In this document: piece after piece, positions 1 through 7,888 of the stretch
Numbering within the stretch: the first letter of the stretch is position 1
How the letters are laid out: the number at the start of each line of letters is the position of its first letter
NCBI GenBank assembly: GCA_022709695.1
Contig: JAKLII010000001.1
Coordinates: 150,881-214,880, forward strand
Direction of reading: 5' to 3'
Source of the DNA: Bacteroidota bacterium
Lineage (GTDB): Bacteria; Bacteroidota; Bacteroidia; Bacteroidales; SKPS01
DNA length: 64,000 nt
Notes under the pieces: generated by a model
Seen by the model: the letters and a program-made list of their open reading frames with translations, nothing else
Database searches by the model: none
Told to the model about the DNA's origin: nothing
Program-made: the position numbers and the translations under genes

Positions 1-2179
1 TTGTGTACCTGGCACTCAGATCCATTCTGTGATACGGTTCCATCCTCTGGGAATTTTTCGCTCCATACGATGGGATTTCGCGTGTCCAGTTAAGCCATTC
101 ACTCATTTCTGCATTGTGGGGAATCACGGGGTATTCTGCGGTGGGCAGGTTGATGGCGTTTCCGGTACCATACACCCAGGTGCCTGAAAAAGTGAATTTG
201 TCGTTCAGTTTGTAAATCCCCACCACCGAGATATCATTTCTCCGGTCGTATTTGGCAAAGAACTTATCACCATTATTTACCTCATCAAACTGCAACTGGG
301 TCCAGGAGAGGGTGTAGCCGATCCATCCGGTAAATGCACCAAATTTTCGCTGCAGGAGAAATTCGGCACCATAGGACCAGCCCTGCCCCTGGGTAACATT
401 ATCTTCCCACTTCACCTCCTCGGTCGACTCAGGATCCTCAAACATCAGGAATGAAGCCCCTTCTGAATACCCCAAAACATTTTTTGAATACTTGTAATAC
501 CCTTCCAGGGATACATTCAATCCCAGAGGAATCAGATCTTTGGCAAGGCCGGCGGCTACCTGCTGCGATTGCTGGGGGGCGATGTTCTCGGTGGTCGGTA
601 CCCATAAATCGGTGGGCAGCGACAGCCCTGAATTGGATATCAGGTGCACATACTGGGTCATGTGGGCATACGATAACTTGGCTGAAAAGTCATCGGCAAG
701 CATCCAGGAAGCCATCAGGCGGGGTTCAGGATTGAAATATTGTTTGTCCCTGGTGGTAAAATGGCTGAGCCTGATACCCACATTGGCTTTAAACCTGTCG
801 CCCAGCCTCAGCTCATCCTCCACATACAATCCGTTTTCGAATGAAAAGAGTCTTCTTACTTTGAAGGTATATTCGTCAATATCCATGGCTTTCAACACCA
901 CCGCGCTGGGCCTGAAGGTATGATAGGTAACCAGCAGTCCGGCCCTGATCAGGTGGTTGGGCGTAGGACTGTATTCCCAGTCGGACTTAATGCTTACATC
1001 CTCAATATCAGAAATATAATCCAGATCGAGCATGAGCTTCTCCTTTTCAAATTGCGAAAAGAAGACATTAAATCTGTAGGTGCTGTAAATCAGGGAGGTG
1101 TTCGTGAACAAACGGGGATTGAAAATGTGGTTCCACCTGCCTGTGGTAGTGGCATTCTGCCAGAACATCCCTGCCTGAAATTCGTCCCAGTCTGTTTCTT
1201 CTCCCACGTTAAATTTATCTCTGCCGAAATAGCCGCTTACATAGACCCGGTCGCGGGGACTGATCTCGTAATTCAGTTTGGCGTTGAGGTCATAAAAATA
1301 GTATCCGGCCGATATACCATCAGGGATAAAGGGCTTTGCCAGCACATCAAGATAGGTTCTTCTGCCGGAAACAATAAAGGAGGCTTTGTCTTTGATGATG
1401 GGGCCTTCAAGCATCAACCTACTCGATATCAGTCCAATACCAGCTTCGCCATGGTACCCTTTGCGGCTGCCGTCCTTCATTTGCATCTCAACCACCGACG
1501 ACAATCTGCCGCCGAACCGTGCGGGAAATCCCCCTTTTGAAAGCTCCACACTTTTCAGGGCATCCCCGTTGAAGAGGCTGAAAAAGCCGAACAGGTGAAA
1601 GGCGTTGTACACCAGTGCATCATCCAGAATGATCAGGTTCTGGTCAGGGCCGCCGCCGCGCACATACAGCCCGCTGGTTCCTTCACCTCCCGACTGCACC
1701 CCCGGCATGAGCTGCAATACCTTGAAAACATCCTTCTCGCCCAGCAGGGCAGGGATCTCCTGAATCTGCCGTATGGGAACACTCACCACACTCATCCGGT
1801 TCTCGGTGCTGATAGGGGTGTTGGTTTCTGCGGTCACCACAAAGGTCTCTAGCCTGATCGGGTTTAAGGTGATGTCGATCACCGTATCCCGGTGCAGAAA
1901 AAAACGGATGTTCTGAGGGGCATAGCCGATAAATGAATACACGATTTCAACGGTATCCTTCATCGGGCTGATGGAATAAAACCCGTAATTGTTGGAGATG
2001 GTACCTGTGCTGGTCCCTTTAAGAAAGATGTTTACACCGGGTATGGTCTCCTTTCCTTCCGATTCCACCATATGGCCGCTGATGGTGAAGCGTTGGGAAC
2101 GGGCCGGATTGTTCAGCGAAGATGCAAGGGAAACGAACAGAATAACACCTAAATAAAGGGCGTAACGGCTATAGGGCAT
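1..2179 (-). CDS. TonB-dependent outer-membrane receptor, 3' end outside window
   Basis: The gene reads leftwards from the ATG at 2179 and stays open to base 1, so about 726 residues are visible and the C-terminus is missing. An N-terminal signal peptide (hydrophobic ALYLGVILFVSLASS, likely cleaved after ARSQ) is followed by a carboxypeptidase-regulatory-like beta-sandwich (about residues 30-110, with FTISGHMVE and GVNIFLKGTSTGT). Next comes a plug domain (about 120-225: LQLMPGVQSGGEG, GLYVRGGGPDQNLIILDD, FPARFGGRLSS) and then alternating beta-strands of a 22-strand barrel (LSYAHMTQYVHLI, WIGYTLSW). In this family the barrel takes up a ligand using TonB energy. No SusD partner is visible on the sequenced side, and the substrate cannot be inferred. 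It is divergent from the gene at 2342. Several long open frames on the opposite strand are shadows of this gene. Confidence 0.93.
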   Translation of the reverse strand, partial: MPYSRYALYLGVILFVSLASSLNNPARSQRFTISGHMVESEGKETIPGVNIFLKGTSTGTISNNYGFYSISPMKDTVEIVYSFIGYAPQNIRFFLHRDTVIDITLNPIRLETFVVTAETNTPISTENRMSVVSVPIRQIQEIPALLGEKDVFKVLQLMPGVQSGGEGTSGLYVRGGGPDQNLIILDDALVYNAFHLFGFFSLFNGDALKSVELSKGGFPARFGGRLSSVVEMQMKDGSRKGYHGEAGIGLISSRLMLEGPIIKDKASFIVSGRRTYLDVLAKPFIPDGISAGYYFYDLNAKLNYEISPRDRVYVSGYFGRDKFNVGEETDWDEFQAGMFWQNATTTGRWNHIFNPRLFTNTSLIYSTYRFNVFFSQFEKEKLMLDLDYISDIEDVSIKSDWEYSPTPNHLIRAGLLVTYHTFRPSAVVLKAMDIDEYTFKVRRLFSFENGLYVEDELRLGDRFKANVGIRLSHFTTRDKQYFNPEPRLMASWMLADDFSAKLSYAHMTQYVHLISNSGLSLPTDLWVPTTENIAPQQSQQVAAGLAKDLIPLGLNVSLEGYYKYSKNVLGYSEGASFLMFEDPESTEEVKWEDNVTQGQGWSYGAEFLLQRKFGAFTGWIGYTLSWTQLQFDEVNNGDKFFAKYDRRNDISVVGIYKLNDKFTFSGTWVYGTGNAINLPTAEYPVIPHNAEMSEWLNWTREIPSYGAKNSQRMEPYHRMDLSARYT

Positions 2180-2284
2180 GTAATGTGATTTTAAGGATAA
2201 TCTTACAATGACGGATGCCTGGTGATTTTTGTTGCGAAGGAAGAAAAAAATAATAAAGTATGTACACGATTAATCATTTCTTTG

Positions 2285-2292
2285 TAATTTTG
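2285..2292 (+). promoter_or_regulatory. -7 promoter element TAATTTTG
   Basis: This is an exact match to the Bacteroidota housekeeping -7 consensus TAnnTTTG, 49 bases before the ATG at 2342. No good -33 TTTG was found at the usual spacing, so the assignment rests on the -7 element alone. Confidence 0.4.
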
Positions 2293-2341
2293 GTCTAATT
2301 GGCAAATTTTTTCTTTTTAGAAACCCTCAAACTGAAACTAT

Positions 2342-3643
2342 ATGAAACGACATGCAGCAGTGTTGACCTGTTGGTGCTTTCTTCTGATCTTCACCTCACC
2401 CGTGGTTTCGGGCCAGTCTGGTCAAAAAGCTACTTCCTCCCAGTCCGGAGATCTCATCATGCCATACCTTAAAAGCTGCAAGGATGCCTCATCCGATGCC
2501 GAGCGGTATCAGTGCACCCTTGATGAGCTGGTGACAGTTCTGAAGAGGAATTTCGTATGCCCATGGCGCGACCTGGAAGGGGAGTACGCAAGAATCATCC
2601 TCCGTTTTATGGTGAACAACGAAGGAAACCTTGAGAAGTTCCTCACACTCTACAGCGACAATGTGGCCAACCGTCCGTCAGACAATTTCAACGCAGCAAT
2701 GATCCGCGCTGTAAACAGCACCTCAGGCCAGTGGGTGCCTGTAAAGGAATCGGGGAAGGCGATGCCGCGTGAATTTGTACTTCCGGTCGAGTGTAATTGT
2801 ACTGATGATAAGGCACCAGATATCCGGTTGCTGGATACCGTTCCGGCCTATTATGCGGATGGCCATTTCCAGCTGGAGGGCTTTATTGAACGAAATATTG
2901 TCTTCCCTGACGGATTTCTGAGCAAGTCGGGCCGCCAGACAACAGCCTTGCTGAAAGCCAATATCAGTCCGGAAGGCAAGCTCGATACCACCACCATCCG
3001 TGTCCTTAACCTGAACAGCATCGACTACCGGCTTTCTGAAAATGCGATTCACATTCTGCTCAATCTGGCAAGAAGGCCGTGGAAACCTGCGACGGTACGA
3101 GGGGGTGGCCCCATCAGCTATGAGATGTATTTTAAAGTAACCTACGTGGATGACAAAAACCCCCGCAAGGGTTCCGTACCGATGGAGTGGGATATCACAG
3201 TTGGTAACAACCAATTTTATAACAATGGGGCGATGGAATTTACAGGGAAAAACTACATCACTGCCATTGAAATGTTCAAAAAAGCGGTGTACCTCGATCC
3301 GGATGATCGTGAGTCATGGCTGATGCTGGGGCAGTCGTACATCGGCGCAGGGCAGAACTCCAATGCCCGTGTGGCTTTGCAGCGGGCCATCAACCTGGGC
3401 TCCAAGGAAGCGGAGACATGGATGAAGGATGCCCAGAAACCTGATGTGGAAGCTCCTGCACCACTGCCGGAGAAAGAAGTAAAAAAACGACCGATAAAGA
3501 CCGAAAAAGTGAAACCGGTGGGATACGGTGGAGCCGAACAGGCAAAACAGCCCGAGCAACCCCAGCAGCCTGAGCAGCAGCCTGAACAGGTGCCTCAAAC
3601 CAACCAGAAACCGGCTGCAAAAACCCAGACCAAATCCAAATAA
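2342..3643 (+). CDS. Periplasmic protein with two TonB_C-like domains and TPRs
   Basis: A 433-residue exported protein. Residues 1-25 form a signal peptide ending near VVSG. Two stretches have the strand pattern and W-P/A signature of the TonB C-terminal fold: about 70-155 (RIILRFMVNNEGN, then GQWVPVKESGKAMPREF) and about 180-275 (TTALLKANISPEGKLDTTTI, then RRPWKPATVRGG). A TPR pair follows at about 285-360 (AMEFTGKNYITAIEMFKKAV, LMLGQSYIGAGQNSNARVAL), then a Lys/Pro/Gln-rich tail (about 375-433). It lacks the cytoplasmic or proline-rich spacer of a true TonB, so an energiser role is unlikely. It could be a periplasmic adaptor. It is divergent from a TonB-dependent receptor, but a functional link is only inference. 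Confidence 0.7.
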   Translation: MKRHAAVLTCWCFLLIFTSPVVSGQSGQKATSSQSGDLIMPYLKSCKDASSDAERYQCTLDELVTVLKRNFVCPWRDLEGEYARIILRFMVNNEGNLEKFLTLYSDNVANRPSDNFNAAMIRAVNSTSGQWVPVKESGKAMPREFVLPVECNCTDDKAPDIRLLDTVPAYYADGHFQLEGFIERNIVFPDGFLSKSGRQTTALLKANISPEGKLDTTTIRVLNLNSIDYRLSENAIHILLNLARRPWKPATVRGGGPISYEMYFKVTYVDDKNPRKGSVPMEWDITVGNNQFYNNGAMEFTGKNYITAIEMFKKAVYLDPDDRESWLMLGQSYIGAGQNSNARVALQRAINLGSKEAETWMKDAQKPDVEAPAPLPEKEVKKRPIKTEKVKPVGYGGAEQAKQPEQPQQPEQQPEQVPQTNQKPAAKTQTKSK

Positions 3644-3670
3644 TTCTCCATCAGCAAATCAAACCACTGA

Positions 3671-3694
3671 CCATTAACCATTAACCATTAACCA
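3671..3694 (+). repeat. 7-bp tandem repeat CCATTAA, about 3.5 copies
   Basis: Three perfect copies of CCATTAA and a partial fourth lie between the genes at 2342-3643 and 3708-4649, ending 13 bases before the second start codon. They sit in the probable leader of the secreted protein, so a change in copy number would alter leader spacing. Confidence 0.85.
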
Positions 3695-3707
3695 ATACCT
3701 TAAGATT

Positions 3708-4649
3708 ATGAGAAGAACATTTACTCTGTTAGCTGCGCTGTGCCTATTGGTCCCCATGTATATTCAGGCTCAGACAACCCTCTATCAGGAGAATTTCGAC
3801 AGTTACACAGCGGGTAACAAACTCGGAGCCTCCAATCCTACCTGGTGGGTACCCTGGAGTGGTACCGCCGGTGGAACCGATGATGCCCTCATTAGCAACG
3901 AAAAGTCGAGCTCACCTCCGAATTCTGTCAAATTCAATGCTGCTGCTGCACAGGGCGATTTTGACATGGTGCTGAAACTGGGCGACAAAACCTCAGGAAA
4001 ATTTGAGGTGACCTTTAACATCTATGTGGGGGACCAACCCACGGACGGCGCGTATTTCAACATGCTGCACATCCTGCCGGCAAGTGCAGAATGGGCCTTT
4101 TCGGTGGTGTTTGATCCCAATACCGACATCACCATGACCCACAATAATACCCCGACCGACATCGGAACGTATACCAAAGGCGCATGGACCGAAGTGAAGA
4201 TTTCGGTGGACCTCGACAAGGACTCTGCTGAGATGAAGGTGAACAACAACAAGCTGGCTGAATGGCAGTTCAGCATCAAGGAAGATGGAGGAGCGGGCCT
4301 GAAACAGCTTGCCGGGATGAATTTTTTCACCTATGCAGGTGGCGGCACCGGAAGCACCGTGATGTATTATATTGATGACCTTGAGTTTGAACAATATGGC
4401 GGTGTGGGCATCCAAACCCCGGTTCCCTTCGAGTGGGCCTTTATTTCCCCCAATCCAACCAAAGGTATGGTGCGGTTCAGTCAGCCCGGGGTAACCGAAC
4501 TGAAGGTGTTCGACCTGGCAGGAAGCCTTGCAGGTGTGTACCCTGTAGCCGGAGGTTCAGCCGACCTCTCTGTGTTACCTGCCGGACTCTATATCGGTGA
4601 GTTTACCTCAGGCGGTATCATCCACAGAACCCGCATCGTGCGGAACTAA
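3708..4649 (+). CDS. Secreted protein with type IX secretion C-terminal sorting domain
   Basis: A 313-residue protein with a signal peptide (LLAALCLLVPMYIQAQ). Residues about 23-232 form a LamG/concanavalin-like beta-sandwich: it begins LYQENFDSYTAG, contains GKFEVTFNIYVGDQ and ends YYIDDLEFEQYG, a pattern typical of carbohydrate-binding or laminin-G-like domains. Residues about 243-313 are a classic type A T9SS sorting domain: ISPNPTKGMVRF, LKVFDLAGS, LSVLPAGLYIGEF and the basic end RTRIVRN. Proteins of this kind are carried across the outer membrane by PorU/SprA-type machinery and either released or attached to A-LPS. The ligand is not evident. It is convergent with rarA, with only 4 bases between the two stop codons. 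Confidence 0.87.
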   Translation: MRRTFTLLAALCLLVPMYIQAQTTLYQENFDSYTAGNKLGASNPTWWVPWSGTAGGTDDALISNEKSSSPPNSVKFNAAAAQGDFDMVLKLGDKTSGKFEVTFNIYVGDQPTDGAYFNMLHILPASAEWAFSVVFDPNTDITMTHNNTPTDIGTYTKGAWTEVKISVDLDKDSAEMKVNNNKLAEWQFSIKEDGGAGLKQLAGMNFFTYAGGGTGSTVMYYIDDLEFEQYGGVGIQTPVPFEWAFISPNPTKGMVRFSQPGVTELKVFDLAGSLAGVYPVAGGSADLSVLPAGLYIGEFTSGGIIHRTRIVRN

Positions 4650-4653
4650 AGCG

Positions 4654-5919
4654 TCATTTTCTGACTTCCCACCATCCCTTCATCCGCTCGGCAATTTTGA
4701 TTTCCGAAGGATTTTGTCCGGGATGATACAGTTTCTTCCCTTTTACTTTGTCAGGCAGGTACTCCTGCCTGACGAAGTTTCCGGGGTAGTCGTGGGCGTA
4801 TTTGTACCCCAGCCCGTAGTCCATCCTCTTCATCATGCCGGTAGGTGCATTGCGCAGGTGCAGGGGTACCGGAAGATCCCCGGTCTGCTGTACCATGTCC
4901 TGCGCTTTGCCGATGGCCATGTAGGCTGAGTTGCTCTTGGGGGATGTGGCAAGGTACAGGGTGGTCTCCGACAGCACGATCCTGCATTCGGGCCAGCCGA
5001 TTTTATGCACGGTATCGAAGCATGCATTGGCCAGCAACAGGGCATTGGGGTTGGCAAGCCCGATATCCTCAGCCGCCAGGATGATCAGCCTCCGCGCAAT
5101 GAATTTCGGGTCTTCACCCCCCTCCACCATACGGGCAAGCCAGTACACAGCCCCGTCAGGATCACTTCCGCGTACCGATTTTATAAAAGCCGAGATCACA
5201 TCGTAATGCAGTTCTCCCTGTTTGTCGTACATGGCAAGGTTTTCCTGTACGAGACTTAGTACCATTGCATTGGTGATTTTTACCTCACCTCCGCTACCTC
5301 CCGCTGTAACTACAAGCTGCAGCGCGTTATAGAGCTTTCTCGCATCTCCGCCACTGAACCTGTACAGGGCCTCCTCCTCCTCAACCACGATCACGACACC
5401 CTGCTGCCGGTACCACTCTATGGCCTTCTCCAGCAGCGTTTTCAGATCACTCACTTCCAGTGGTTTCAAAACATATACCTGACATCGCGAGAGGAGGGGA
5501 GGGATCACTTCGAACGATGGATTTTCGGTTGTGGCACCGATCAGGGTTACGATACCGCGCTCCACCGCACCCAGCAGGGAGTCCTGCTGCGATTTGCTGA
5601 ACCGGTGGATCTCATCGATGAACAGGATCGCCCTGCCCTGCATGGGAACCGCCTGGTCTATGACCGACCGCACCTCCTTAACGCCCGACGAGATGGCGCT
5701 TAGTGTAAAGAAATGCATATCGAGTGAACGGGCAACGATATGGGCCAGGGTGGTTTTACCGACCCCGGGAGGGCCCCAGAAGATCATAGAGGGGATGGTG
5801 CCGGTGGCAATCGCTTTCTGCAGCACTGCACCCTCGCCCGTTAAATGCTGCTGCCCTGCATAATCCGATAAGGTTTCAGGCCTGAGGATCTCCGCCAGCG
5901 GAGCTGATAACACATCCAT
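4654..5919 (-). CDS. rarA: Replication-associated recombination protein A (RarA/MgsA)
   Basis: A 421-residue AAA+ ATPase of the RarA/MgsA/WRNIP1 family, which acts at stalled replication forks. It starts with the family's short RPETLSDYAGQQHL segment. Walker A is GPPGVGKTT (about residues 49-57) and Walker B is LFIDEIHRF (about 99-107). The sensor region GATTENPSFEVIPPLLSRC follows, then the C-terminal tetramerisation region (SFIKSVRGSDPDGAVYWLAR, and PVPLHLRNAPTGMMK near the end). Length and motifs match the family throughout, with nothing truncated. It is transcribed alone, away from the gene at 6265, and converges with the secreted protein at 3708-4649. Confidence 0.96.
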   Translation of the reverse strand: MDVLSAPLAEILRPETLSDYAGQQHLTGEGAVLQKAIATGTIPSMIFWGPPGVGKTTLAHIVARSLDMHFFTLSAISSGVKEVRSVIDQAVPMQGRAILFIDEIHRFSKSQQDSLLGAVERGIVTLIGATTENPSFEVIPPLLSRCQVYVLKPLEVSDLKTLLEKAIEWYRQQGVVIVVEEEEALYRFSGGDARKLYNALQLVVTAGGSGGEVKITNAMVLSLVQENLAMYDKQGELHYDVISAFIKSVRGSDPDGAVYWLARMVEGGEDPKFIARRLIILAAEDIGLANPNALLLANACFDTVHKIGWPECRIVLSETTLYLATSPKSNSAYMAIGKAQDMVQQTGDLPVPLHLRNAPTGMMKRMDYGLGYKYAHDYPGNFVRQEYLPDKVKGKKLYHPGQNPSEIKIAERMKGWWEVRK

Positions 5920-6264
5920 GATCCGGTGATATTTTCAGCAAAACTAAGATAAATGACCCTACCTCTTGATTTCCCTGTCAAATATTCCTATTTTTACGGG
6001 TACAACCCCCTTTGAACATTAACAAACAAGAGTTGTTACTTCTGAAACTCCGGAGTACCGGATAACCGATGCCTGTACGTACCTGAGTTACTCCTGAGGC
6101 CATTAATACAATTTTAAAATGTAGCTAAGTGAAGGCGGGTATGAATGTGATGAAGGACGAAATTTTGATGGAAATTACCAAAGGTTAGCGGGTAGTTGGT
6201 CGAATGGGTGAAATTTCATGGTACCTTTACACCTCTTTTGCAGAAAACCCATAACCTTTTTCCT
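5920..6264. other. Intergenic region between rarA and acyl-CoA synthetase
   Basis: These 345 bases separate two divergent genes. On the minus strand, 5946-5939 reads TAGTTTTG, an exact TAnnTTTG -7 element 20 bases before the rarA start. On the plus strand, 6222-6229 reads TACCTTTA (one mismatch), about 35 bases before the synthetase ATG. No tRNA, ORF with good coding features, or strong hairpin was seen in the rest. Confidence 0.5.
5939..5946 (-). promoter_or_regulatory. -7 promoter element of rarA
   Basis: The minus strand reads TAGTTTTG, an exact TAnnTTTG match ending 19 bases before the rarA start codon at 5919. No clear -33 TTTG lies at the usual distance. Confidence 0.45.
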
Positions 6265-7887
6265 ATGCTGAAAGAAAACTTCACCCGGTACATCCTGCAA
6301 AGCATCGCAGAAAACCGGGAAAAAAAGGCTCTTACCGATTACGAAGGTGAGACATTTACGTATGGCGATGTGGAGTTGTATATCTCCCGTATGCATAAAT
6401 TTTTCAGGGCTTTTGGCCTGCAGGAGGGGGATAAGGTGGCTCTGGTGGGTAAAAATTCGTCGCGGTGGGGCATTGTTTATCTGGCTGTTGTAACCTATGG
6501 AGCCGTAATTGTGCCGGTATTGCCCGATTTCAGGGAAGATGACCTCCATGAAATTATCGCCCATTCGGATGCCATCCTGCTCTTTGCCGGAGAGTCATTC
6601 CTTGACAAGGTCGATTACAACCGCCTTGCAGCCATCAGGGCAACCATTGCCATCGAAAGCTTTTCACGTGTGTGGGCACGGACACCGGAGGATACCGCTG
6701 CACCTGACGCCGGCTCCGAAAGGACCGGAGAGCATTTTCATGTGGCAGAAGTTCCCAACGACAGGCTGGCTGTGATCAGTTACACCAGTGGCACCACCGG
6801 TAATACCAAAGGGGTGATGATCACCCACAATGCCCTGGCGGCCAACGTGCGGTATGCCCGGAACAATATGCCCCTGAAATCCGGCGACCCGATAGTCTCA
6901 TTCCTTCCCCTGGCCCATACCTTTGGATGCGCCTTTGAGTTCCTGTTCCCGTTTTCCCTCGGATGCCATATCACCATCCTTACCAAAACCCCGTCGCCCC
7001 AGATCATCATCCGTGCTTTTCAGGAGATCAGACCGGCCCTGGTCCTTACGGTACCGCTGGTCATCGAAAAGATATTCGTAAAGCAGATCCTGCCTGTGAT
7101 CTCAAAACCGGCGATGAAGACCCTGCTGGCAATCCCGGTACTCAACCTTCTGATCAGAAATAAGATAAAGAAAAAACTGGTACAGGTGTTCGGCGGACGT
7201 TTCCTTGAGATCGTGATCGGGGGTGCGCCTTTGAACCATCAGGCAGAGCGTTTCTTCAAAAAGATCGGGTTCCCCTTTACCGTGGGCTACGGGATGACGG
7301 AGTGCGGCCCGCTGATCAGCTACGCACCCTGGACCGAGAACCCGCTCCGGGCATCGGGCAGGGCAATAGACACCCTTGATATCAGGATCGATTCAAATGA
7401 CCCTGTCAGGGAGGTGGGAGAGATCATGGTGAAAGGTGAAAATGTACTTCCGGGATACTACAAAAACGAAAAAGCCACGAAAGAGATCCTGGACGAAGAG
7501 GGGTGGCTCCACACCGGTGACCTGGGCCTGCTCGATAAAAAGGGCTTCGTCTACATCAAAGGGCGGAATAAAAGTATGTTTCTGGGTGCCAACGGAAGAA
7601 ATATCTATCCCGAAAACATCGAATCGATCTTCGATACCAAACCAGGCATCGCCGAAACACTGGTGGTACAGCGGGGCGAAAAACTGGTGGCGCTGATGTA
7701 TCCCGACAAAGAGTACCAGCAGAAGGAAAAACTCACCGACGAACAGCTCAGGGAGCTGCTTGAACAGAATCTGAAAGCGGTAAACAACCACCTCCCGTCG
7801 TATATCCATATTGCTGAGCTGGAAATCAGGGATACCGAGTTCCAGAAAACCCCGAAGCGGAACATCCGCAGGTTTTTATACCACTGA
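6265..7887 (+). CDS. AMP-binding acyl-CoA synthetase (long-chain fatty-acid ligase-like)
   Basis: About 540 residues from the ATG at 6265. An in-frame start at 6196 would add 23 residues unlike the family N-terminus, so 6265 is preferred. The protein belongs to the ANL adenylating superfamily, which activates a carboxylic acid with ATP and passes it to CoA. The signature P-loop YTSGTTGNTKG, the aromatic motif GYGMTECGP, the hinge segment GWLHTGDLG and the C-terminal KGRNKSMFLGANGRNIYPEN are present. The end, KTPKRNIRRF, contains the region of the adenylating lysine. The long-chain type (FadD/FAA-like) is suggested by overall similarity, not by specific substrate residues. It is convergent with clpC, with a single base between the stop codons. 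Confidence 0.85.
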   Translation: MLKENFTRYILQSIAENREKKALTDYEGETFTYGDVELYISRMHKFFRAFGLQEGDKVALVGKNSSRWGIVYLAVVTYGAVIVPVLPDFREDDLHEIIAHSDAILLFAGESFLDKVDYNRLAAIRATIAIESFSRVWARTPEDTAAPDAGSERTGEHFHVAEVPNDRLAVISYTSGTTGNTKGVMITHNALAANVRYARNNMPLKSGDPIVSFLPLAHTFGCAFEFLFPFSLGCHITILTKTPSPQIIIRAFQEIRPALVLTVPLVIEKIFVKQILPVISKPAMKTLLAIPVLNLLIRNKIKKKLVQVFGGRFLEIVIGGAPLNHQAERFFKKIGFPFTVGYGMTECGPLISYAPWTENPLRASGRAIDTLDIRIDSNDPVREVGEIMVKGENVLPGYYKNEKATKEILDEEGWLHTGDLGLLDKKGFVYIKGRNKSMFLGANGRNIYPENIESIFDTKPGIAETLVVQRGEKLVALMYPDKEYQQKEKLTDEQLRELLEQNLKAVNNHLPSYIHIAELEIRDTEFQKTPKRNIRRFLYH

Positions 7888-7888
7888 T

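Noticed and set aside
920-1540. 206-codon plus-strand frame and neighbours at 451-1852
   Set aside because: They are antisense to the TonB-dependent receptor, which has continuous plug and barrel motifs in the minus strand.
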